Assembly: GCA_016871315.1 (NCBI GenBank)
Contig: VFZE01000056.1
Span: forward strand, 1 to 33,431
Source of the DNA: Acidimicrobiia bacterium
GTDB taxonomy: Bacteria > Acidobacteriota > Terriglobia > Bryobacterales > Bryobacteraceae
Reading direction: 5' to 3'
DNA: 33,431 nucleotides
In this document: one piece after another, positions 24,050 through 30,964 of the stretch
Numbering within the stretch: position 1 is the first letter of the stretch
Layout of the letters: every line of letters starts with the position of its first letter
Program-made: the position numbers and the translations under genes
Notes under the pieces: model-generated
Told to the model about the DNA's origin: nothing
What the model saw: the letters and a program-made list of their open reading frames with translations, nothing else
The model's database searches: none

Positions 24050-25474
24050 TTGAAAACCAAATGGAAGGTCACGCTTGGCGTGACGGCTGTGATCATCCTC
24101 GGCGGCGGCATCCTAGGCGGCATTCAGTACAGCAAAAAAGGCATCGTCACGGTCCAGACCGGACGCGTGGTGACGAAGGACCTGACTTCGCTGGTGACCG
24201 CCTCTGGAGAGATTAAGCCCCGCAATTACATCAACATCGGGACCAACGCGATAGCCCCGTCGCGGATCACCGAGATTCTGGTGGTGGAGGGTCAGCAGGT
24301 CCGGCGTGGGCAATTGCTGGCGCAGCTTGAGGCGGTGCAGCCGGAGGCGGAAGTGGCAGCGCAACGAGCTTCCCTCTCAAGCACCGAAGCCGAATCGGCC
24401 GCCTCGGAAGCGTCGTTGCGAGCGGCGGATGAGCAAATCCGCACCCTGCAAGCCTCGCTTGATCGTGCCAAGGCGGAGTTGGAGCGCGCCAAGATCAACT
24501 TCTCAAGGACCGATAAGTTATACAAAGAGAAGCTGATCGCGCAATCGGAATACGACACCAAGCGAATTGAGTTGGAGGCCGGCGAAGCCGCCGTTCGTGA
24601 GGCGGAGGCGCGGATCACGCAGTCGCGCGCCCAGCGCGCGCAGCTGGCGGCGAACCTTTCCGCCGCACAGAAGCGGATTGCGCTTTCGCAAGCTAACCTT
24701 CGGCGCGCCCAGGACGTCTTGAAGAGGACGCAAGCTGTTTCCCCGATCGACGGCATGGTGACGAACCTACCGGTCCGAGTCGGTGAAACGGTTGTCCCAG
24801 GTATCCAGAATTCGCCCGCGAGCTTGATCATGACGATTGCCGACATGTCGCTGATTACCGCCGAAGTGAAGGTGGATGAGACCGATATCGTCAACGTGAA
24901 GCTGGATCAGATAGCCGATGTCACTATCGATGCCATCCCGAACAAGACCTTTAAGGGCAAGGTGATTGAGATCGGCAACACAGCGATCTTGCGCTCCACC
25001 GGTTTGGCGGCCAGCCAAAGCGCCATTTCCAGCCAGGAGGCTAAGGACTTCAAAGTGGTGGTCGCGCTGACGGAGCCGCCATCGGAGATCCGGCCGGGCT
25101 TGAGCTGCACCGCGAAGATCGTGACGGCCACGCGCCAGAAAGCGGTGGCGATTCCGATCCAGGCGCTGACTGTGCGCCAAAAGGGCGACCTGGAAGCCAA
25201 GGATGAGAAGAACGTACAGGCCGCGGTGAAGATGGACCCCGCCGAGGAAAAGGCGCGCAAGGAAGAGATCCAGGGCGTGTTTGTGGTGCAGGGGGAAAAG
25301 GCCGTCTATCGCAAGGTGGATACGGGCATCACGGGGGCCACGGATATCGAGGTGCTGAGCGGGCTGAAATCAGGCGATGAGATCATCACCGGCAGCTACA
25401 AGGTGATCCGCACGTTGCGTAACGACGCCAAGATCAAGGTGGACAACAAGGCGCCGGCGAAAGCAGAATCCTAA
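24050..25474 (+). CDS. Periplasmic adaptor (membrane-fusion) protein, MacA/HlyD family
   Basis: 474 residues. It starts with a TTG at 24050 preceded by GGGGAG nine bases upstream; no ATG gives a sensible N-terminus. Parts in order: a basic start and a membrane anchor (about 7-28), a beta/lipoyl half (about 40-85, [23 protein letters not shown]), a long charged coiled-coil hairpin (about 90-200, rich in A, E, R and Q), the second lipoyl half ([24 protein letters not shown]), a beta-barrel (about 265-360) and a membrane-proximal domain with [36 protein letters not shown]. MacA-type adaptors link an inner-membrane ABC permease to an outer-membrane channel for export. The next gene, 16 bases away, is the matching ATPase. 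Confidence 0.9.
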   Translation: MKTKWKVTLGVTAVIILGGGILGGIQYSKKGIVTVQTGRVVTKDLTSLVTASGEIKPRNYINIGTNAIAPSRITEILVVEGQQVRRGQLLAQLEAVQPEAEVAAQRASLSSTEAESAASEASLRAADEQIRTLQASLDRAKAELERAKINFSRTDKLYKEKLIAQSEYDTKRIELEAGEAAVREAEARITQSRAQRAQLAANLSAAQKRIALSQANLRRAQDVLKRTQAVSPIDGMVTNLPVRVGETVVPGIQNSPASLIMTIADMSLITAEVKVDETDIVNVKLDQIADVTIDAIPNKTFKGKVIEIGNTAILRSTGLAASQSAISSQEAKDFKVVVALTEPPSEIRPGLSCTAKIVTATRQKAVAIPIQALTVRQKGDLEAKDEKNVQAAVKMDPAEEKARKEEIQGVFVVQGEKAVYRKVDTGITGATDIEVLSGLKSGDEIITGSYKVIRTLRNDAKIKVDNKAPAKAES

Positions 25475-25490
25475 TCGAGCAGGAGTAAAC

Positions 25491-26231
25491 ATGGCACAGG
25501 CAGCAGTGGATCCATTAGTCGAACGCGGCCATCAATTAAGGCGCGAAGGTATCATTATCCGCACCTTCGACTTGTGGAAGACCTACATCATGGGCGACCA
25601 GGAGATCAACGCGGTCTCCGGCGTTGACATCGAGATCCGCAAGGGAGAGTACGTGGCGATCATGGGGCCGTCGGGCTCCGGTAAGTCGACGCTGATGAAC
25701 TTGATCGGGTGCCTGGATACGGCGAGCAAGGGCCAGTACTACATCAACGGCTCGCTGGTCAGCAATTTGACCGACGATGAGCTGGCGCGTATCCGCAACA
25801 AAGAGATCGGCTTCGTTTTCCAGACCTTCAACTTGCTCAGCCGCGCCACGGCCCTGCATAACGTGGAGCTTCCGCTGATTTATTCCGGTGTTCCCGCCGA
25901 CACGCGCCAGGAGAAGGCGAAGAGCTCGCTGCGCTCGGTAGATCTGGAACCTCGCATGTACCACAAGCCGAACGAGCTGTCTGGAGGCCAGCGTCAGCGC
26001 GTGGCCATCGCCCGGGCACTGGTAAACAACCCTTCGATCCTGCTAGCCGACGAACCGACGGGAAACCTCGACTCGGCCACCGGTAACGAGATCATGGCCC
26101 TGTTTGACCGGCTGCACCAGCAGGGCAACACCATCATTCTGGTTACGCACGAGCACGACATCGCCATGCACGCCCACCGCGTCATCCACATCCGCGACGG
26201 CAAGGTGGAAAAAGACGAGAAGGTGAAGTAG
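25491..26231 (+). CDS. ABC transporter ATP-binding protein, MacB/LolD type
   Basis: 246 residues. All ATPase motifs are intact: Walker A GPSGSGKS (59-66), Q-loop Gln (111), signature LSGGQ (163-167), Walker B LLADEP (184-189) and switch His in VTHEHD (219). The '[45 protein letters not shown]' context is characteristic of the LolD/MacB/FtsE branch. A 20-residue N-terminal extension precedes the usual start of the domain. It follows the MacA-like gene in what is clearly one operon, but no FtsX/MacB-type permease gene follows: the next gene is on the other strand and starts with zero spacing. The permease must be encoded elsewhere. Confidence 0.95.
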   Translation: MAQAAVDPLVERGHQLRREGIIIRTFDLWKTYIMGDQEINAVSGVDIEIRKGEYVAIMGPSGSGKSTLMNLIGCLDTASKGQYYINGSLVSNLTDDELARIRNKEIGFVFQTFNLLSRATALHNVELPLIYSGVPADTRQEKAKSSLRSVDLEPRMYHKPNELSGGQRQRVAIARALVNNPSILLADEPTGNLDSATGNEIMALFDRLHQQGNTIILVTHEHDIAMHAHRVIHIRDGKVEKDEKVK

Positions 26232-26771
26232 TTACTTGCGTGCTTCGCGCAGCACCGGGTAGAACTGCACGAAGACGTTGTCCACGGCGGCGTGATCGTT
26301 GTGGCACTGCCAGCAGGCTTGCTTGGGGAACGGTTTCGCTTCCGGCAGCGGCTTGCCGCCCGAGCCGATGAAGTTGAAGTAGGCCCATTTATCCGGGTAG
26401 CGCTGTTCATCCTTGAGGGCCACCTCGATGCCGACGGGAGCGTCTTCAAACATGCCCTGCTTGTTGATGGATGCGTTGATGCCGGGGCGGATCACCTCCA
26501 TCACGAGCATCGTCTTGTCGGGGAACTTACCGGTTTGCACGTAATGCCGGTAAGCTTCGCGCTGAAGGTAGATATTGTGGAAGGTCTTGGGCCGCTCCGC
26601 CTTGGTGCCGTCGGGCTCCGTGTAGCCCATGCCGTAGTTGGCGCCGACGAACATCCATTCGCGGAAGCCTTCCGGGCGGATCAGCTGATCGCCGTTATAG
26701 CGCGGCTCTGCCATCTGTTCGGAACCGGCGGGGAAGCTCAAACACAGTGCAACAAGAATCGCATACCGCAT
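26232..26771 (-). CDS. Cytochrome P460-family exported protein
   Basis: 179 residues. A short signal peptide (MRYAILVALCLSFPAGS) is followed by the P460-type domain: YNGDQLIRPEGFREWMFVGANYGMGY at the N-terminal side, TFHNIYLQREAYRHYVQTGKFPDKTMLVMEV in the middle, and a C-terminal CWQCH heme-c motif (C153, C156, H157). Family members oxidise hydroxylamine or detoxify nitric oxide (cytochrome P460 and c'-beta), but many environmental paralogues are untested. The Lys that crosslinks the heme in true P460 cannot be assigned with confidence here. The stop codon directly abuts the stop codon of the convergent ATPase gene, with no spacer and no visible terminator. Confidence 0.82.
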   Translation of the reverse strand: MRYAILVALCLSFPAGSEQMAEPRYNGDQLIRPEGFREWMFVGANYGMGYTEPDGTKAERPKTFHNIYLQREAYRHYVQTGKFPDKTMLVMEVIRPGINASINKQGMFEDAPVGIEVALKDEQRYPDKWAYFNFIGSGGKPLPEAKPFPKQACWQCHNDHAAVDNVFVQFYPVLREARK

Positions 26772-26851
26772 TGCCTCAGCTTAGCAAGCCGAGGGCGCCT
26801 TTGGAGAAGGTGAAAGACAGCTTCCACGCAATGACCTTCCCTCGAGCTACA

Positions 26852-28060
26852 TCAGGCTAACATGCCCAGGCCGCCGGGAGTGAACGCGAATCCGGGGAAG
26901 ACATCGGACAGACCGCTGTGGCCGAGGTGGCCGCTGATCAGCTCGCCGAGCACCTGGCGGAAGTCGGTGGTGACGGCGAGGTCGCGGCCTTCAAACAGCT
27001 GCTCCTTTTCGAGGCCCGGCCAGCGGCCGTGGATCTTACCGCCTTTGACGGCCCCGCCGAGGGCGAACATGACGCCGCCGTGGCCGTGGTCGGTGCCGCG
27101 ATTGCCGTTCTCATGCGCGGCGCGGCCGAACTCGGACATGGTGACGAGAACGATGTCCTCCATGCGGTCGCCTAGGTCTGCGGCGAAGGCGGCGATCGAT
27201 TGGGAGAACTCGCGCAGCATGTTCGGCAGGATGTTGGCTTCGTTGACATGGTGGTCCCAGCCGCCGGTGTCGGCGAAGGCGACTTGCAATCCGGCGTCGG
27301 CCTTGATGAGGCGTGCGATCTGCTCCAGGCTCGGGCCCAGGCGGCCGCGCGGATACGCGGCTGCGTTGGCGGGGGTGTAGCGGCGGCGGTTGATGGATTC
27401 GATCAGCTTGATGGCATCGAAGGTGTCCTTGCCTGCGCCTGCCAGTTCCTGATCCTCCGAGCGTGAGTACATCGACTCGAGCATGCCCGAGGCTTCCTGG
27501 CTGCGGAGATTGAAGTCGCGCAGATTGCCGACGGCGACGGCGCTGCTGGCTCCGCGCAGCGCGCGCGGCAGGCGCGGGCCCATGGCGACGGCGCGGATGG
27601 GAGAAGCCTTGGGATCGTCATTGAGCGCGCGGTTGAGCCAGCCGCCGCGCGTTGACTTGACGCCCGGTGTGCCGGACTCCATGTAGTCCTGCGCGTCAAA
27701 GTGCGAACGCGTGGGATCGGGCGAGCCGCAGGCGGTGACGATGGCGAGCTGGCTGCGCTGGAAGAGTTCGTGGAAGGGTTGCAGGGAAGGGTGCAGACCG
27801 AAGCTGCCGTCCAAGTCCAGAGCGCCTTCGGGCTTGCCGGGCGCGGGCACGGCGAGCGTGGGGCGGAGCTGGTAGTAGCGGTTCTCGCGGAACGGAACCA
27901 GCATGTTCAGCGCATCGGCGGCGCCGCGCTGGAAGATGGCGACGAGAATCTTGTTGCGCGAGGTGGCAGCCCCGGCGGCGCGAGTCAGCCACAGCGGCGC
28001 CGCGCCGATGCCGGCCACGGCGAGAGCTGACTCACGAAGAAAGATGCGCCGTGTTCTCAT
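26852..28060 (-). CDS. DUF1501 family protein, Tat-exported (second copy)
   Basis: 402 residues from the ATG at 28060, which has AAGGAAGTGAC in front of it; ten further in-frame codons upstream have no ribosome site. The N-terminus is a textbook twin-arginine signal: RTRRIFLRESALAVAGIGAAP. Family motifs are LVAIFQRGAADALNMLVPF, the SHFDAQDYMESG stretch that supplies metal-site residues, VTMSEFGRAAHENGNRGTDHGHGG with the characteristic GTDHGHGG, and a C-terminal DVFPGFAF. This is the shorter subtype that accompanies DUF1800 proteins; it differs clearly from the copy at 12000-13382. It starts one base after the upstream DUF1800 stop codon, so the two form an operon. Activity is unproven; it belongs to the alkaline-phosphatase-like fold. 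Confidence 0.93.
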   Translation of the reverse strand: MRTRRIFLRESALAVAGIGAAPLWLTRAAGAATSRNKILVAIFQRGAADALNMLVPFRENRYYQLRPTLAVPAPGKPEGALDLDGSFGLHPSLQPFHELFQRSQLAIVTACGSPDPTRSHFDAQDYMESGTPGVKSTRGGWLNRALNDDPKASPIRAVAMGPRLPRALRGASSAVAVGNLRDFNLRSQEASGMLESMYSRSEDQELAGAGKDTFDAIKLIESINRRRYTPANAAAYPRGRLGPSLEQIARLIKADAGLQVAFADTGGWDHHVNEANILPNMLREFSQSIAAFAADLGDRMEDIVLVTMSEFGRAAHENGNRGTDHGHGGVMFALGGAVKGGKIHGRWPGLEKEQLFEGRDLAVTTDFRQVLGELISGHLGHSGLSDVFPGFAFTPGGLGMLA

Positions 28061-28061
28061 G

Positions 28062-29732
28062 TCACTTCCTTTGAAACTCGGGCGAACCAAGATAGAGGCC
28101 CGCGGCCAGTTGTTTCTCGACGCCGGGCTGATCCAAACGCAGCGCCGCCAGATCCGGCTGCACGCCCGGAAGCTGGCCGCTGGCGAGCACGGTGGCGAAG
28201 TTCATGCGCGCCAGCAGTCCGGCCGTGTTCATCCACTCCTCGCTGAGGTTGGGATAGCCCGTAGGCTCCTCCTTGCGGTAGAGCGGCTGTCCGAGTTGTT
28301 CGATGCGGGAAGCCAGCACCAGCGCCGCCTCCACCTTCGCGTCAACGGCACGCACGGCGCTGGTGACCAGCTCAAGAGGCGACTTCATCTTGGAACGATA
28401 GGCGCCTTCGGAGAAGAATTCGCGCGAGGTCAGCATCGCGCGCATGACGGCACGCAAGTGGCCTCCGGTTTTTGTGAAGGTTGCCGCCATGCGATCGATG
28501 AGAGTGGCGGGCGGCTGATCGGCGACAAAGCGCTGCGCCAGGCGCGTAGAGATGTAACGCGCCGTGGAGGGATGTGTGGAGAGGATCTCGATCACCTTCA
28601 ACCCGTCCTGTTCACCGCCGCCGGCGGGGATCTTGTGGCCGAGGACAGTTTTCTCCCCACGATCGTGCAGCCGCGCGGCGAACTGGAATCCTCCGCCCTG
28701 ACGCGGATTCTGGATGGTCCAGCCGGTGAAGCAGCGCGCCACCTCGACGACGTCCTGCTGTGTGTAGCCACCATCGACGCCGAGCGTGTGCAACTCCAGA
28801 AGCTCACGCCCGAAGTTTTCATTCAGCCCACGCGCCTGGCGCGGCAGCGGCGGCAGCGGACCCATGCCTGGTCCGCGGCGGCGGCGCATCCGTTGCAGAT
28901 TCTCGATGGCCCTGGGGTCCATCGACTGCCAGTTGTCCAGGTAGAACAGCATCGCCGGATGGCGCGCCGTGGCCAGCAGCATGTCAGAGAACTTGCCCAA
29001 AACATGGGGCCGGATGGCGTCGCGTTCGTAGCTGGTGACCAGATACCGGTCCGCGCCCTTGTTCATGTAGACATTGAAGTGGTTGAACCAGAAGTCGACC
29101 AGCACCTCTTCGAGTTGCCGCTCGCTGAGCAACGCCCGGTAGAGCTTCGCCTCCATCAAGTCACTGGCGATGACCGCCACCGGCTGGCGGGCCTTCATCA
29201 TCTGGCGGCGGGTCTCCACTGGGGCCGTTAACATCACCATCTGACGCAGTTGGCCGGGGAGGGCGGCGAGCAGCTTTTCGCGCTTCTCGTCCTCGATGCT
29301 TTGGATGAGCGCCAGGCGCTCTGCCGGGCTGCCTTGCCGCAGAGTCCGCACCTGCATCGGGGTGAGCAGGGACCGCAAATCCGGCGATTGGGTTTGTTTT
29401 GCATTTTCGGGGTTGGGTGGCCGGAGCGGGTAATCCTGGACCAGCTTCTGGCTGCTTAAAGCGAGTGTTTCCAGAGGCTTGAGTTTTTCCTGAAGGAGCG
29501 GGTTCTCGGCAATCCGTTGCGGGTGCAGCTGGCGTTCGACCCACTTTTCCAGACCCATCTTCTTTACCGCTTCGACGTCCCCGGGCCGGGCTCCGAAGCT
29601 GAGGCGGTCCAGAGCATGCTGGATTTTCTTGTCTTTCGAGAGTTTACGATGGAAAGGATTGGCCGCCGCAGGCAGGAGAAGCGAAAAAGAGGAGATAACT
29701 CCTATGGCTACAATGTATTGGACGCGTTTCAT
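28062..29732 (-). CDS. DUF1800 family exported protein
   Basis: 556 residues. A signal peptide (MKRVQYIVAIGVISSFSLLLPAAA) precedes a DUF1800 domain that starts with IQHALDRLSFGARPGDVEAVKKMGLEKWVERQL and carries the family hallmarks RALLSERQLEEVLVDFWFNHFNVY, LATARHPAMLFYLDNWQS, NENFGRELLELHTLGVDGGYTQQDVVEVARCFTGWT and MLTSREFFSEGAYRSKMKSPLELV. DUF1800 proteins always travel with DUF1501 partners and are predicted to be periplasmic; no biochemical function is established. A weak ribosome site (AGGGTGG) precedes the ATG. The C-terminus ends in LYLGSPEFQRK, typical of an intact member. Confidence 0.92.
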   Translation of the reverse strand: MKRVQYIVAIGVISSFSLLLPAAANPFHRKLSKDKKIQHALDRLSFGARPGDVEAVKKMGLEKWVERQLHPQRIAENPLLQEKLKPLETLALSSQKLVQDYPLRPPNPENAKQTQSPDLRSLLTPMQVRTLRQGSPAERLALIQSIEDEKREKLLAALPGQLRQMVMLTAPVETRRQMMKARQPVAVIASDLMEAKLYRALLSERQLEEVLVDFWFNHFNVYMNKGADRYLVTSYERDAIRPHVLGKFSDMLLATARHPAMLFYLDNWQSMDPRAIENLQRMRRRRGPGMGPLPPLPRQARGLNENFGRELLELHTLGVDGGYTQQDVVEVARCFTGWTIQNPRQGGGFQFAARLHDRGEKTVLGHKIPAGGGEQDGLKVIEILSTHPSTARYISTRLAQRFVADQPPATLIDRMAATFTKTGGHLRAVMRAMLTSREFFSEGAYRSKMKSPLELVTSAVRAVDAKVEAALVLASRIEQLGQPLYRKEEPTGYPNLSEEWMNTAGLLARMNFATVLASGQLPGVQPDLAALRLDQPGVEKQLAAGLYLGSPEFQRK

Positions 29733-29792
29733 CAGCCACCCTCTGTACTACACTACTAAATCTGCGTTTCTTTGCCTAGCGCGACGATTTTT

Positions 29793-30440
29793 TCATGCGG
29801 CCATGGCAAGCTGGTTGAGTTGACTGACGCTGGTCCGCGCGGTTGTCAGCACGGCGATGAGGATGGCTCGACCGGAGTCGGTGACGTGGTAGCGGTGGGT
29901 CCGAGCTACCTTGTGGATGAGGCCGTGGGCGCGAAGCATCCTCAGTTTCCGGCTGATGGCTGCCGACCGGCGCCGGCGTTCCGCCAGCGAGTTGGCTTCC
30001 GTCGGATGGAGCAAACCTTGCAGGTCACGATTACGGAAGCCATTGATGAGGAACTCGCCGTGATTGATCGCCGTAAGCAGATCCTTGTCCTCCGACCAAG
30101 GGTGAAGTCCCCGCACCGAACGTCCGGAGTAGGTCGTGGACCGCTGAATGTCGCGCGTCAACTCTTCCACGCTCCGGCTGTCATCTACGCGCGCCAGCGC
30201 GTTCAATAACCAGTCGTTGGCTTTCTGCGACACCGCGGCCCTCCGATGCAGATCGGCAATTCCCTTTCTCATCGGCCTCCATGCCAATTCGTCCTCCGGC
30301 CCGCCTTCCTTCGGCCGATAGGTTCGAAAATCGCTCACGTCATTGAGTGTGGTCTCGGCTCCGCGCAGCACACTGCCGATCTCGCTGTAGGCCTTGTCGT
30401 AGAACTTGGCGGAGTTCCCGTTCATCCGGTACTTTACTCG
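29793..30440 (-). pseudogene. C-terminal remnant of a longer protein with winged-helix-like end
   Basis: The first ATG in frame is at 30425 (210 residues), but the family-like sequence seems to begin a few codons earlier with ERVKYR, inside the 3' end of the upstream gene. The visible part reads like the C-terminal third or half of a longer uncharacterised protein that I remember from Acidobacteria and Planctomycetes: 'SAKFYDK...VLRGAETTLND', 'AWRPMRKGIADLHRRAAVSQKANDWLLNAL', 'LLTAINHGEFLINGFRNRDLQGLL' and a winged-helix-like end 'RKLRMLRAHGLIHKVARTHRYHVTDSGRAIL'. Nothing that could be the missing N-terminus is found upstream. I treat it as broken by deletion or insertion; it could still be translated from 30425. 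The function is unknown. Confidence 0.55.
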
Positions 30441-30964
30441 TTCCCCTTCGTGCCGGCCGCGGCGGGGAACTCAGGGTGGATATTGCGGTAGGGGTTAGCG
30501 ATCAATTCGTCAAAGACGCGCGCGATTTGTAACTGTTTGTTCCAGCGTTCCGGATCCGGCGGCTCGATTTTCTTCGATCTCCGGTCGCGCTCGGACATGG
30601 CAACGTTGTCCACCCACCAGGTGACGGCCACGGGACGACCGTCCATATCGCGTGGAATCGAAACGGCGACCATGTTGAGATCGAGCGCCTTGTCCAGCTC
30701 ATAGGCGGCCGGATTGAACGCGTAGTGGCGCTGATGGCGCGCGGTACCCACTTCCGTTTCCATGCTGGCGTCGTGCCGGCGCTCGCCGTCATCCAGGCTG
30801 ATCCGCCATTGGAAATTGTTGTGTTGACGTTTGCCGATAATGGCGGCCTTTGAGAGGAACCGTTCCATTTCGGCGCGGGCGGGCTGGGGTGAACCAAGGG
30901 CGGGCTGCGCTTGGATTGTAAAGGGCAGTAGCAGGGTAAGGAGAGCGAGGAAGCGTAGGATCAC
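30434..30964 (-). CDS. Exported protein of unknown function, probably truncated at the C-terminus
   Basis: 176 residues. The GTG start at 30964 overlaps the TGA of the kinase-propeller gene (GTGA), so it is co-translated with it. The N-terminus is a signal peptide (MILRFLALLTLLLPFTIQAQ). The body has FLSKAAIIGKRQ, the segment GRPVAVTWWVDNVAMSERDRRSKKIEPPDPERWNKQ and ARVFDELIANPYRN. The last two are, as far as I recall, the middle of a larger acidobacterial family in which RVFD-x-LI-x-N-x-x-RN is followed by a conserved W-x-x-WMIDHTRAFR block. Here that block is missing and replaced by an unrelated tail (PEFPAAAGTKGNE), so a C-terminal truncation is likely. The family comparison is from memory. 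Confidence 0.6.
   Translation of the reverse strand: MILRFLALLTLLLPFTIQAQPALGSPQPARAEMERFLSKAAIIGKRQHNNFQWRISLDDGERRHDASMETEVGTARHQRHYAFNPAAYELDKALDLNMVAVSIPRDMDGRPVAVTWWVDNVAMSERDRRSKKIEPPDPERWNKQLQIARVFDELIANPYRNIHPEFPAAAGTKGNE

Noticed and set aside
27903-29231. Plus-strand frame of 442 residues opposite the DUF1501/DUF1800 pair
   Set aside because: It crosses the boundary between two certain minus-strand genes and has no domain.
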